Shown in pieces: positions 18,845-27,835 of a DNA stretch of 64,000 nucleotides. Source of the stretch: an uncultured Brevibacillus sp. (GTDB lineage Bacteria > Bacillota > Bacilli > Brevibacillales > Brevibacillaceae); assembly GCF_947502445.1 (NCBI RefSeq), contig NZ_CANMZW010000004.1:186001-250000 (forward strand). Direction: 5' to 3'. The first letter of the stretch is position 1. Every line of letters begins with the position of its first letter. Under the pieces are notes generated by a model that ran no database searches, was not told the origin of the DNA, and was given only the letters and a program-made list of their open reading frames with translations. The translations under genes and the position numbers were made by a program.

Positions 18845-18906
18845 AGTCGACTCATTTGCTTTCGTCCAGGATGGCCTCCAGACGCGAGCGGTGTGTCGAC
18901 TTTTTT
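18845..18906 (+). terminator. Riboswitch expression-platform terminator before opuCA
   Basis: AGTCGACTCA pairs with TGTGTCGACT, and GCTTTCGTC with GACGCGAGC, around a small inner loop, and six T residues follow. It lies 107 bases after the aptamer and about 40 bases before opuCA, the right place for ligand-controlled early termination. Confidence 0.72.
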
Positions 18907-18946
18907 CTGTTCATAAATACTTTCGAGAAAAGAAGAGGTGTTGCGA

Positions 18947-19741
18947 ATGATTGCCTTTCACAACGTGGCAAAGAGCATCGGGGATGTGTCCATTATCAAA
19001 GGAATGGATCTTCAAATCGAAGCAGGGGAACTGTTTGTTCTAATCGGACCCAGCGGTTGTGGAAAGACTACGACGATGAAAATGATTAATCGCTTGATTG
19101 AGCCTTCTGCTGGGAAAATTGACATTAACGGGGCAGATATCTCCAAAGCCGATCCGGTGGAGCTGCGCCGCAATATCGGGTATGTCATTCAGCAGATTGG
19201 GCTATTTCCACATATGACTATTGGGCAGAATGTTGCATTGGTGCCCAGGCTGAAGAAAATGGAAAAAGCGCAGTACGAGAAAAAGGTCGATGAGCTGCTT
19301 GACATGGTAGGGCTTGACCCAAAGGTGTTCAAGGACCGCTATCCAGCCGAGCTGAGCGGAGGACAGCAGCAGCGTGTAGGTGTCATACGCGCCATGGCCG
19401 CCGACCCGCCGATCATTTTGATGGATGAACCGTTCAGCGCACTTGATCCGATCAGCAGAGAGCAGCTGCAGGATGAGCTAGTCCGGCTGCAGCGAACGAT
19501 TAAAAAAACGATCGTGTTTGTGACGCATGACATGGATGAGGCGATCAAAATTGCGGATCGCATCTGCATCATGAACAACGGCTCTGTCGTGCAGCTGGAT
19601 ACACCGAACCGTTTGCTCCAGCGGCCTGCCAATGAATTTGTAGCCGATTTTATCGGTGTGAAGCGTCTGCGCAAGGTGCAGGAGCTGCCCGCGCAAGGTT
19701 CCAAAAAAGCGACGCTTCCGCCACGATGGAGTATTTCGTAA
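18947..19741 (+). CDS. opuCA: Glycine betaine/carnitine/choline ABC transporter ATPase (264 aa)
   Basis: ATPase of an OpuC-type osmoprotectant importer: Walker A GPSGCGKTT, signature LSGGQQQR, Walker B IILMDEPFSALD and the family-typical FVTHDMDEAIKIADRI. At 264 residues it lacks the tandem CBS domains of B. subtilis OpuCA (about 380 aa); the tail after FIGVKRLRK is short. ATG 18947 follows AGAGGTG. First gene of a four-gene operon under the c-di-AMP riboswitch. Confidence 0.92.
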   Translation: MIAFHNVAKSIGDVSIIKGMDLQIEAGELFVLIGPSGCGKTTTMKMINRLIEPSAGKIDINGADISKADPVELRRNIGYVIQQIGLFPHMTIGQNVALVPRLKKMEKAQYEKKVDELLDMVGLDPKVFKDRYPAELSGGQQQRVGVIRAMAADPPIILMDEPFSALDPISREQLQDELVRLQRTIKKTIVFVTHDMDEAIKIADRICIMNNGSVVQLDTPNRLLQRPANEFVADFIGVKRLRKVQELPAQGSKKATLPPRWSIS

Positions 19742-19756
19742 TAGCGGGGTGAGACG

Positions 19757-20407
19757 ATGAGTGATTTCTTTCAATTCGTAACAGAAAGACATGAGCAAAT
19801 TTTGTCCCTGACCTGGGAGCATACCTATATTTCTTTCATCGCGGTCATTGCAGGCTTTTTGATTGCTGTTCCACTCGGAATTTTGCTGACGAGAACGGAA
19901 AAGCTGAACAAATATGTGATTGGGTTCGTAAACATTTTGCAGACGATCCCGAGCCTGGCGCTCCTGGGCCTTATGATTCCCTTGCTTGGAATTGGGGTCA
20001 TTCCTGCCATAGTTGCCTTGTTCCTCTATTCTCTACTGCCTATGCTGCGCAACACGTTCACAGGCATTCGAGAGGTGGACCCAGCTCTAAAAGAAGCAGC
20101 GAGAGGAATGGGCATGACGAGCCTGCAAATCTTGTTCAAGGTTGAGCTGCCTATGGCTCTTTCGATTATTATGGGTGGATTTCGCACGGCTACGATTTTT
20201 ACGATTAGCTGGGCTACTCTAGCTGCTGTTATCGGCGGAGGAGGATTAGGCTATCTCGTCTTTACAGGTCTGGGAGTGGCAAATGACAGCATGCTTTTGA
20301 CTGGAGCGATAGCGACTGCTTTGCTTGCGACTGTTGCTGATTTTATTACACAGAAAATTCAGAAACTGTGTACGCCAAAAGGCTTGAGAAGCAAGCGGGC
20401 AAATTAA
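19757..20407 (+). CDS. opuCB: Osmoprotectant ABC transporter permease (216 aa)
   Basis: Integral membrane subunit with about five hydrophobic segments and the coupling loop REVDPALKEAARGMGMT. Residues IGFVNILQTIPSLALLGLM are characteristic of OpuCB/CD. Follows opuCA by 15 bases with a GGGGTGAG ribosome site. Its size matches B. subtilis OpuCB. Confidence 0.92.
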   Translation: MSDFFQFVTERHEQILSLTWEHTYISFIAVIAGFLIAVPLGILLTRTEKLNKYVIGFVNILQTIPSLALLGLMIPLLGIGVIPAIVALFLYSLLPMLRNTFTGIREVDPALKEAARGMGMTSLQILFKVELPMALSIIMGGFRTATIFTISWATLAAVIGGGGLGYLVFTGLGVANDSMLLTGAIATALLATVADFITQKIQKLCTPKGLRSKRAN

Positions 20408-20423
20408 GGGGGAAGCAAACGAA

Positions 20424-21326
20424 ATGAGATATAGATGGATGAGTAGCATCATTATGGTAGTGATCACCGCATTACTCGTAGCAGGCTGCGGCGGTGGAGG
20501 AAACGTTGTCAAAATTGGGCATCAGGCTACTTCGGAGCAGACGATTATCGCACACATGCTGAAGCAGCTGATTGAGGCGAATTCTGACATCAAGACGGAG
20601 CTGGTCGGTGGTCTCGGGGGAACGCCAGTCGTACTCAAGGCGATGCAGAACAACGACATCCAGATTTCTGCGATTCGCTACGTCGGGACGGATCTTACCA
20701 GCAGTCTGGGTTTAAATGAGTTCAGTAAAGACCCGCAGGAAGCATTTGATCTGGTTAAAAACGGGGTGGCGGAAAAGTTTGACCAGCTGTGGTTCCCATC
20801 CTATGGCTTTGATAATACGTATATTTTTACGGTTCGCAAGGATGTTGCCGAGAAGTACAATCTGAAAAAAATTTCCGACCTCACGGCACATGCAAAAGAC
20901 ATGAACATGGCGTCTGACGCTCCGTGGCTGGAGAGAACGAACGACGGTTATCCAGCCTTCAAAAAAGAATACGGCTTTGAGTTCGGGAAAACAACGCCAA
21001 TGGACATCGGGTTGGTTTACAAGGCAGTGGATAAAGGCGATGTAGATATCGTCCTCGCTTATTCCACAGATTCACGGCTGAAAGAGTACAACCTCGTGAC
21101 GCTGGAAGACGACAAGCACTTTTTCCCGCCGTATGGTGCATCGCCAGTCGTTCGCAACGATACGTTGAAGCAGTATCCGCAGCTGGAGGAGCTAATCAAC
21201 AAATTGACTGGAAAAATAGATACGCAAACGATGACCGCCTTAAACTATCAAGCAGACATCGAAAAGCTTGATCCAGCAGATATCGCCAAAAAGTTTCTGG
21301 TAGAGCAAGGCTTGATCAAGCAATAA
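20424..21326 (+). CDS. opuCC: Osmoprotectant-binding lipoprotein (300 aa)
   Basis: Extracytoplasmic receptor anchored by a lipid: signal peptide with lipobox LLVAGC near residue 20. Mature part follows the OpuAC/OpuCC pattern (VVKIGHQATSEQTIIAHML, GLGGTPVVLKAMQNNDI, ending with an alternating-lobe region). Ribosome site AAGGGGGAAG precedes ATG 20424. Lies third in the operon, as in B. subtilis opuC. Confidence 0.92.
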   Translation: MRYRWMSSIIMVVITALLVAGCGGGGNVVKIGHQATSEQTIIAHMLKQLIEANSDIKTELVGGLGGTPVVLKAMQNNDIQISAIRYVGTDLTSSLGLNEFSKDPQEAFDLVKNGVAEKFDQLWFPSYGFDNTYIFTVRKDVAEKYNLKKISDLTAHAKDMNMASDAPWLERTNDGYPAFKKEYGFEFGKTTPMDIGLVYKAVDKGDVDIVLAYSTDSRLKEYNLVTLEDDKHFFPPYGASPVVRNDTLKQYPQLEELINKLTGKIDTQTMTALNYQADIEKLDPADIAKKFLVEQGLIKQ

Positions 21327-21340
21327 AGGAGGTACTGGCT

Positions 21341-22000
21341 TTGGAATTGTTTGTTGGGACTATTCTCTATATGGCGAAGTACTGGACGCAAATGTTGGAG
21401 CTGACGGGAGAGCATCTCTACATGAGTGTCAGCGCGATTTTGATCGCAATCCTGGCAGGCGTGCCGCTGGCGGTATTCATGACGCGAAATCGTACAGTGG
21501 CTACAGTCATCCAGACGATAATCAACATCATCCAAACGATCCCGTCTCTGTCGCTACTGCTCATCATCATGATCTTTTTGGGCTTGGGGTACAGTACAGC
21601 GATTGTCGCACTCGCGTTGTACGCTCTCTTGCCGATCATTCAAAATACGTATGCCGGACTTGAAAATGTGGACAAGAATTTGGTTGAGGCAGGAACAGGG
21701 ATGGGGATGACCCCGATGCAGCTGTTAACGAAAGTGAAGCTTCCGTTAGCTCTGCCGATCATTTTGGCTGGAGTTCGCGTCGCGTCCGTCGTCTCCATTG
21801 GTGCTGCCACGATTGCCACGTTTGTCGGAGCAGGCGGCCTGGGTGAGATGATTATGCGCGGAATCTCCACAACTGACGATCAAAAGATATTGGCAGGGGC
21901 TATTCCAGCAGCGCTCCTGGTCATTCTGGTCGATATGCTGCTCGGTCTGATTGAGAAAAAGGCGGGCTATCGCATGCATACTGTGAAGACGCAAAAATAA
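21341..22000 (+). CDS. opuCD: Osmoprotectant ABC transporter permease (219 aa)
   Basis: Second membrane subunit, paralogous to opuCB, with the loop ENVDKNLVEAGTGMGMTP and IINIIQTIPSLSLLLIIM. The start is TTG 21341, fixed by a perfect AAAGGAGGT at 21326-21333. Completes the CA-CB-CC-CD operon; an SGNH esterase follows 53 bases later and could be co-transcribed. Confidence 0.92.
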   Translation: MELFVGTILYMAKYWTQMLELTGEHLYMSVSAILIAILAGVPLAVFMTRNRTVATVIQTIINIIQTIPSLSLLLIIMIFLGLGYSTAIVALALYALLPIIQNTYAGLENVDKNLVEAGTGMGMTPMQLLTKVKLPLALPIILAGVRVASVVSIGAATIATFVGAGGLGEMIMRGISTTDDQKILAGAIPAALLVILVDMLLGLIEKKAGYRMHTVKTQK

Positions 22001-22053
22001 CCAGCACCAGCCATGTTTAAGGCTTGAGCGAAGTGAACATAAGGAGGGGTCTC

Positions 22054-22665
22054 ATGATCCAAAAGCTTGTTTGTTTGGGAGACAGTCTGACGGAAGGCTT
22101 CGGTGTGAAAAAAGTGGCGGCATGGCCTGCTTTGCTGCAAACCGAGCTTGGCATAGAGGTTATAAACAAAGGAATTTCCGGCGATACAACGGCGGGTATG
22201 CTGGGGCGATTTTACCCTGAGGTCATCATGCAAAATCCTTCACATGTACTGATCATGGGCGGAGGCAACGACATGTGGTGGAACGTCCCGATCAATGTCA
22301 TGCTGGCCAATGTCTACGCGATGGTAAAACAGGCGCTGCATCATCAAATTACGCCGATCATCGGGATATCGAGTGCGGGCTTTAACCATCAGAAGATTGA
22401 TGCCAGCACGGTTTGGGAGCCGATCGGCGGCTACGAAAAGCTGCGAGAATCAGGAACAATCTATGCCATCGAGCTTAAAAAGATGGCGCAATCCAATGGC
22501 TGGATGCTTGTCAGTCTGCAAGACCTTTTCCTGAATGCGGAAGGGAAGGTCGATCACAGCTATTACGAGGGCACAGATGGTTTGCATCCCAATGAAAAAG
22601 GGCACAAGAGAATTGCCCAGGCAATAGCTGAGAGCCTGATGAAGCAAGCAACGGTAACGAGTTGA
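22054..22665 (+). CDS. SGNH/GDSL hydrolase (203 aa)
   Basis: Small esterase/lipase of the SGNH fold. Block I GDSLTEGFG holds the nucleophile Ser, block III GGGNDMWW the oxyanion Asn, and block V DGLHPNEKGH the Asp-His pair. No signal peptide, so probably cytoplasmic. ATG 22054 follows AAGGAGGGG. Likely an acyl- or arylesterase; substrate unknown. A terminator follows immediately. Confidence 0.9.
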   Translation: MIQKLVCLGDSLTEGFGVKKVAAWPALLQTELGIEVINKGISGDTTAGMLGRFYPEVIMQNPSHVLIMGGGNDMWWNVPINVMLANVYAMVKQALHHQITPIIGISSAGFNHQKIDASTVWEPIGGYEKLRESGTIYAIELKKMAQSNGWMLVSLQDLFLNAEGKVDHSYYEGTDGLHPNEKGHKRIAQAIAESLMKQATVTS

Positions 22666-22690
22666 TATCTGTACCCCATACAAAAGGAGA

Positions 22691-22719
22691 GGTCTGATCA
22701 CAGAGATCAGGCCTTTTTT
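22691..22719 (+). terminator. Rho-independent terminator after the SGNH hydrolase
   Basis: GGTCTGATC pairs with GATCAGGCC (one G-T pair) and is followed by six T residues. Confidence 0.82.
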
Positions 22720-22730
22720 CGTGGCTGGGA

Positions 22731-22953
22731 GCAATCGCGATTCGGGTTGCCAAGCTGGCCTACGAGCTGAACTTCAGTGCGGTAAAAGACGACAAGCTGG
22801 ACGAGCTGTTGGTAAAGGGCAGAACGACTGTAGACAGTGCCGCACGCAAGGAAGTTTACAAGGAAGTTCAAAAATACGTCGTGGAACAAGCGTGGTGGAT
22901 TCCCATCTACACAGAAAAACAATTCAACGTCGTACGTAAGCCGGTCGAAGGTG
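22731..22953 (+). pseudogene. C-terminal tail of a peptide-binding protein (SBP family 5)
   Basis: About 74 codons read RVAKLAYELNFSAVKDDKL...RKEVYKEVQKYVVEQAWWIPIYTEKQFNVV, the usual end of a DppA/OppA-type receptor (compare the tails at 8951 and 11522). There is no start, signal peptide or N-lobe. At about 22953 it runs directly into the tail of a DppC gene in another frame. The stretch between, including all of dppB, is missing. Confidence 0.78.
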
Positions 22954-23229
22954 TTTCAAATCATGCCGAATATTATGAGTCCTCTGCTTGTGTACACGAC
23001 GCTACAGATCGGGATCGCGATTTTGGATACAGCGGCACTCAGCTTCATCGGCTTGGGAGCGCAGCCTCCGACCCCCGAATGGGGAACGATGCTCAGCGAA
23101 GGAAAAGAGTATATTCATGATGCCTGGTGGCTGGCAACCTTTCCAGGCTTGGCCATTACAATCGTCGTTTTCACCGTCAATATTTTAGGGGATGCCCTGC
23201 GGGACATTTTTGACCCGAAATCTGCTTAA
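22954..23229 (+). pseudogene. C-terminal third of a DppC-type permease
   Basis: Begins at VFQIMPNIMSPLLVYTT and continues to the normal DppC end (AALSFIGLGAQPPTPEWGTML, DALRDIFDPKSA), aligned with residues ~205-298 of the intact DppC at 12462. The first two thirds and any start are missing. Its stop touches the end of a convergent LysR fragment. Confidence 0.8.
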
Positions 23230-23803
23230 ATACTTTTAGTCAGCGGCAGCTTGCGATCCATGACTTTGACGGCGTGAATAAAAAACTCGACGAGATCGCG
23301 GTTTGCCTCACGCAAGCAAATGATTTCAATTTTGCGTGTGAGCTGCGCGAGGGGCTTGGGGGAAATCTCATGGAGGAGCCCGTTGGCTAGCTCCTCCTGC
23401 ATGCACAGCTGTGGCAAAAAGCTGATGCCTACACCACGCATCACCATCTTTTTGGCAGCCTCAAAATTATCAACCTCCATCATGATGTGAGGATGAATCT
23501 GATTCCGGTGATAATGCCGCTGCACCATCAGCCACTCCATTGTACCGTGTGCAAGGACGATATGCGGTTCCCTCCCCACCATCGACCAGTTTAGCTTGCC
23601 TGGGGGCAGGGTGATGAATGGATGGTGGGGAGGGACGACAAGCCGCAGCGTATCTGTATGTAAATGATACGAGTCAATCAGCGGATGTGAAACAGTACGG
23701 ACGAGACCGAAGTCTGCTTCCTTGCTCAAGACTTTTTCCATGACGTAGGCAGAGGACCCGACAAGAATTCGCAAATTGACACCAGGGTATTTTTCTCAAT
23801 CCG
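23226..23803 (-). pseudogene. LysR-type regulator, DNA-binding domain missing
   Basis: Encodes only the effector-binding domain of a LysR regulator, from EKYPGVNLRILVGSS through ADFGLVR, VVPPHHPF and GVGISFLPQLCM to a normal end. The N-terminal helix-turn-helix is lost exactly where the opposite-strand dppD fragment begins. An ATG near 23774 could start translation, but the product could not bind DNA by the LysR helix. Confidence 0.8.
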
Positions 23804-24493
23804 GTGCTTACGATTGGCAGACAGATCGGAGAAGTGCTTCAGCTGCATACTCCACTGGGGTGGGAGGAACGAAAAAAACGGACGATCGAGCTGATCGCCC
23901 AGGTTGGCATCCCTCGTGCGCAGGATATATTTGGAGAGTATCCGCATCGCTTGTCTGGCGGGATGAGACAGTGAGTGATGATCGCAATGGCGATGGCTTG
24001 TCAGCCGCAGCTATTGATCGCGGATGAGCCGACCACCGCTCTGGATGTGACGATTCAGGCGCAGATGCTTACCTTGATTCGGGACATGCGCGCAAAGGCA
24101 GGAATGTCTGTCATGCTCATTACTCATGATCTGGGTGTGGTGGCGGAGGTGTGCGATCGGGTACTGGTGATGTACGCTGGGCAGGTTATCGAGTCGGCCG
24201 ACGTACGTACGCTGCTACGCCATCCGAAGCATCCGTATACCATGGGACTGATCCAGGCCGTTCCCCATAATGCGAGAGGAAAGAAGCGTCTGTACGCCAT
24301 TTCCGGCAATGTGCCTTCTCCCGGAGAGTGGCCACAGGGCTGTCGATTTGCGCCCCGATGCCAGGAAGCGAAGCCGATCTGCCTCACGCAAAATCCGCCA
24401 CTTTTAAAGATGAAGGATGGCTCGGAGTGCAGATGCTGGCTGCATGAACCGATTGCGACAGAAGAAGCAGCGGAAGGGACGGAGGCACTTTGA
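23795..24493 (+). pseudogene. DppD-type ATPase, head missing and nonsense mutation in the signature motif
   Basis: The frame opens at NPVLTIGRQIGEVL, so Walker A is gone. At 23972 a TGA replaces the arginine codon of LSGGMRQR seen in the intact copy at 13413. Downstream the frame is undamaged: Walker [26 protein letters not shown] and the cysteine motif [21 protein letters not shown] pair just after the stop could restart a 172-residue fragment that lacks Walker A. The end still overlaps the next ATPase gene. Confidence 0.85.
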
Positions 24494-25437
24494 GCAAGCC
24501 TATCCTGGAGGTAAAAGGGCTGAAAAAGCATTTCGCAGCAAAAAGCGGATGGTTACAGCCGACATCTTTTGTACAAGCCGTAAATGGGATCAACCTGACG
24601 GTGTACGAAGGGGAGACGCTTAGCATCGTCGGTGAATCAGGCTGCGGCAAATCGACGACAGGTCGTTGTCTGCTTCGCCTTTTGGAACCAACAGCAGGAG
24701 AGGTATGGTTTCGCGGGCAGGATCTGACCAAGCTGACAGGAACACAAATGCGCAAGATGAGAAGCCAATTGCAGATCGTCTTTCAGGACCCTTTTGCCAC
24801 CTTAAATCCGAAGCGGACGATCCAAAGTATTTTGGAGGAGCTACTGATTGCCCAGCAGGTAGAGAAAGCGAAAAGAGCCGAATTAATAGAAGAGACGATT
24901 CGGATTGTTGGTTTGAATCCTTCTCACCTCAAGCGGTATCCACACCAATTTTTAGGAGGACAAAGGCAGCGGATCGGGATTGCTCGTGCGCTCATGTTGC
25001 GTCCGCAGCTCATTATGGCTGACGAGCCTGTTTCCGCACTGGACGTGTCCATTCAGTCGCAGATCTTGAATTTGCTGCAGGACCTTCAGGAGCAGTTTGG
25101 CATGACGTATATATTCATCTCCCATGACTTGGGTGTAGTCGAGCACATCTCGGATCGGGTAGCCGTCATGTATTTGGGTGAAATCGTTGAGCTTGCTGCG
25201 AAAGAAGAGATTTTTCGCAATCCGCTGCACCCTTACACAAAAGCACTCATTTCCGCGATCCCGATTACAGATCCTGACGAAAAAAGAGAGAGAATCTTGT
25301 TGCAGGGTGACTTGCCATCACCAGCCAATCCGCCAAAAGGCTGCCGGTTTCATCCGCGCTGTCATGCTTGTATGGATATATGCAGGACAGAGGAGCCAAA
25401 AGAAACGATGGTGAAATGTCATCTCTATCATTCATAA
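24490..25437 (+). CDS. Peptide ABC transporter ATPase, DppF type, second copy (315 aa)
   Basis: Intact partner ATPase: Walker [10 protein letters not shown], signature FLGGQRQR (Leu for the usual first Ser-Gly spacing), Walker [12 protein letters not shown] and cysteine motif [17 protein letters not shown] start 24490 overlaps the dppD remnant. Its own permeases and DppD are destroyed, so it could only work with the first operon's membrane parts, which is possible given close similarity. Retention of an intact frame may mean recent decay or continued use. Confidence 0.92.
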   Translation: MSKPILEVKGLKKHFAAKSGWLQPTSFVQAVNGINLTVYEGETLSIVGESGCGKSTTGRCLLRLLEPTAGEVWFRGQDLTKLTGTQMRKMRSQLQIVFQDPFATLNPKRTIQSILEELLIAQQVEKAKRAELIEETIRIVGLNPSHLKRYPHQFLGGQRQRIGIARALMLRPQLIMADEPVSALDVSIQSQILNLLQDLQEQFGMTYIFISHDLGVVEHISDRVAVMYLGEIVELAAKEEIFRNPLHPYTKALISAIPITDPDEKRERILLQGDLPSPANPPKGCRFHPRCHACMDICRTEEPKETMVKCHLYHS

Positions 25438-25452
25438 AAGGAGCGAAAGCGT

Positions 25453-26154
25453 ATGTATGCCCGAATCAATGGAACGCGTATATTCTTTGATGTAGAAGGA
25501 ATGGGGTGGGTACCGGATGGACCGATCCTGCGCAAAAAGCCAACCTGCTTTGTTTTGCATGGAGGACCTGGCGGCGATCATACGGGGTACAAGCCAGCCT
25601 TGTCTCCTCTTTCTGAGATTATGCAGCTTGTCTACATCGACAACAGGGGAAGCGGCCGTTCTGCTGTAGGACCCAGCGAATCGTATTCACTTGAAAATAA
25701 TGTAGAAGACATCGAGGCCTTGCGTGAGTATTTGGGACTGGAGAAAATCGTTCTGCACGGTCATTCGTATGGGGGGATGGCGCCGCTGTACTCGACGACA
25801 CACAATCCAACACCGACTGACGCAGAACGGCAAAGCGTGCAGGATGCCCGTGCCCGCGCCAATCGATCCTATCAAGCGTTGAATGAAGGCTTTGGCGGCT
25901 TTCTTCGAACATTTGACTTGCGTGAGCAGCTGCCTGCGATTCAGGCTCCTGCTCTCGTCATGGGTGCGAGGCATGATTGGATTACCCCGGTAGAAGATTC
26001 CGTAGAAATTGCAGGGCTGATCCCGCAAAGTGAGCTGGTCATTTTTGAACAGAGCAGTCATAGTGTGGTCAAGGATGAGCACGCGTACTACATTTCCACC
26101 GTAAAAGACTTTGTGCTGCGCCGGATTCATGAAACGGCAGAACATCCAGTGTAG
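25453..26154 (+). CDS. Proline-iminopeptidase-like hydrolase with in-frame internal deletion (233 aa)
   Basis: Third copy of the hydrolase. It keeps HGGPGGDHTGYKP, the nucleophile elbow GHSYGG, the acid in GARHDWIT and SSHSVV, so the triad is intact. Compared with the 300-residue copy at 8986, about 67 residues are missing after SYGGM, where the sequence jumps to APLYSTTHNPTPTDAER. This removes the strand after the elbow and part of the cap. Ribosome site AAAGGAGCG and ATG are normal. Folding and activity are doubtful; it may be a pseudogene. Confidence 0.75.
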   Translation: MYARINGTRIFFDVEGMGWVPDGPILRKKPTCFVLHGGPGGDHTGYKPALSPLSEIMQLVYIDNRGSGRSAVGPSESYSLENNVEDIEALREYLGLEKIVLHGHSYGGMAPLYSTTHNPTPTDAERQSVQDARARANRSYQALNEGFGGFLRTFDLREQLPAIQAPALVMGARHDWITPVEDSVEIAGLIPQSELVIFEQSSHSVVKDEHAYYISTVKDFVLRRIHETAEHPV

Positions 26155-26367
26155 TATCCATACGAATACGTAGAGCAGCAGGGGGCAGAAACAAAAGAGT
26201 TGTTTTTGACCTCTGCTGCTATTCAAAGACTCGTAGCATCCCGAATAGGGGTGTTTATTTTTTGAAAATTAAAAATTGATTGAAACACACTCTTTATTGC
26301 AATAAAATGTCACTAAAGAAAAATTCCAAAATACATCCAAAAATAGCTTGGACTGAGGAGGACGCAT

Positions 26368-27579
26368 ATGCAGAATATTTCAGAGCTCTATCAAACGTCA
26401 GATATTCTCAAAAAGGCGAGTGCTGCAAAGGAACAGATCATTGCCTGGAGGCGTGATTTCCACTTGCATCCAGAGCTGGGGTATGAGGAAACACGAACCT
26501 CGCAAATCGTTGCTGAGCATTTAAGAAGCCTGGGTCTGGAAGTAAAAACGGGCATCGGGCGCACAGGAGTAGTAGGAATACTCCGAGGAAAAGAGCCGGG
26601 ACCAACCATCGGGTTACGCGCCGATATGGACGCTTTGCCCATTCACGACCAAAAGACTGTCTCCTATCGCTCTGGCGTAGACGGGAAGATGCACGCTTGC
26701 GGTCATGATGCGCATACAAGCATTTTGATGGGAGCAGCGACTTTTTTAACGGAGCACTATCGTCCGGAAAAAGGGAATGTTGCCTTTGTGTTTCAACCGG
26801 CTGAGGAGGGACTCGCAGGAGCCAAAGCCATGATTGAGGATGGGCTGCTGCGCGACTTTGGCATTCAGGCGATGGCAGGACTGCATGTATATCCTGGTTT
26901 GAAGCCAGGACAGGTAACAGTAGCACGAGGAGTTTCATGTGCTGCTTCTGACAGGTTGAAGATTAAAGTGATTGGTCGCGGAGGTCATGCAGCACATCCC
27001 CATCAGACAGTTGATTCGGTGACGGTGACAGCCGAGGTGATTTCGGCACTCCAGCACATCGCCAGCCGCCAGGTAGATCCGTTAGATTCCGTGGTTATTA
27101 CGATTGGCAAAATTGTGGGCGGAACGGCGAGCAATGTCATTGCTGCAGAGGTGGAGCTGTCGGGCACAGTTCGAACCCTCAATCCTGCTCTTCGGGAACA
27201 GATGCCAAAACGCATCGAGACCGTCGTAAAAGGTGTAACGGAGGCATTCGGTGCCACCTATGAGCTGGAATACGGATTTGGTTATCCTTCCATTATCAAT
27301 GACGATCAGCTGGTTGATCTTTTGCTTTCCACCTCTGATCACGTATTGGGTGAATCCAAATATGAGCTGGTCAAACCGTCGATGGGCGGCGAGGACTTTT
27401 CATACTACACCCACCATGTTCCCGGAGTATTTTTCCGCCTAGGTACAGGTAATGAAGAAAAGAATGCAACATATCCGCTGCACCACCCGATGTTTGACAT
27501 CGACGAGGATGCTTTGCCAATCGGTGTCGCTATGCTGTCTGCCATCGCTCTTCGTTATTTGGGGAGTCATGGTTTATGA
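26368..27579 (+). CDS. M20 family amidohydrolase / amidase (403 aa)
   Basis: Two-metal hydrolase of the hippurate hydrolase/N-acyl-amino-acid amidohydrolase group. Motifs: RRDFHLHPELGYEE, GLRADMDALP, MHACGHDAHTSILMG, QPAEEGLAGAKAM and the final KPSMGGEDFSYY. ATG 26368 follows GAGGAGG. It lies in the second peptide-uptake cluster and overlaps the start of a gamma-glutamyltransferase remnant, suggesting an operon that once processed imported peptides or conjugates. Confidence 0.92.
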   Translation: MQNISELYQTSDILKKASAAKEQIIAWRRDFHLHPELGYEETRTSQIVAEHLRSLGLEVKTGIGRTGVVGILRGKEPGPTIGLRADMDALPIHDQKTVSYRSGVDGKMHACGHDAHTSILMGAATFLTEHYRPEKGNVAFVFQPAEEGLAGAKAMIEDGLLRDFGIQAMAGLHVYPGLKPGQVTVARGVSCAASDRLKIKVIGRGGHAAHPHQTVDSVTVTAEVISALQHIASRQVDPLDSVVITIGKIVGGTASNVIAAEVELSGTVRTLNPALREQMPKRIETVVKGVTEAFGATYELEYGFGYPSIINDDQLVDLLLSTSDHVLGESKYELVKPSMGGEDFSYYTHHVPGVFFRLGTGNEEKNATYPLHHPMFDIDEDALPIGVAMLSAIALRYLGSHGL

Positions 27580-27815
27580 CGACGCCAGGGATTCATCCGT
27601 CGATGGAAAAAGCCACACAGGGGGTTGTCTCGGTTTCTCATCCGCTCGCTGCCGAGGCAGGCATCAAGATTTTGCAGCAGGGTGGAAATGCTGTAGATGC
27701 GGCGGCGGGTATATGATGATTTATCTGAAAGATCAGAATAAAACCATTCGACAAGTCAGGAGATTCTGCTACTCGCGGCTACTATAAATACGATCAGGAG
27801 AGCATCACCCGATAA
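27576..27815 (+). pseudogene. Gamma-glutamyltransferase remnant (ends kept, body lost)
   Basis: The first 47 codons read as a GGT N-terminus (ATQGVVSVSHPLAAEAGIKI, LQQGGNAVDAAAG) and then stop. Changing frame gives GYMMIYLKDQNKTI, which fits the GGT segment after its GxGGGG motif, and a third frame gives GDSATRGYYKYDQESITR before a stop at 27815, plausible as the C-terminus. The catalytic threonine region is missing. ATG overlaps the stop of the amidohydrolase by four bases, showing the old operon structure. Confidence 0.7.
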
Positions 27816-27835
27816 TCGCATCGAGGGGGAAAATC

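Noticed and set aside
26172..26220. AGCAGCAG/CTGCTGCT inverted repeat after the third hydrolase
   Set aside because: The loop is long and no T-run follows, so a terminator call is not supported.
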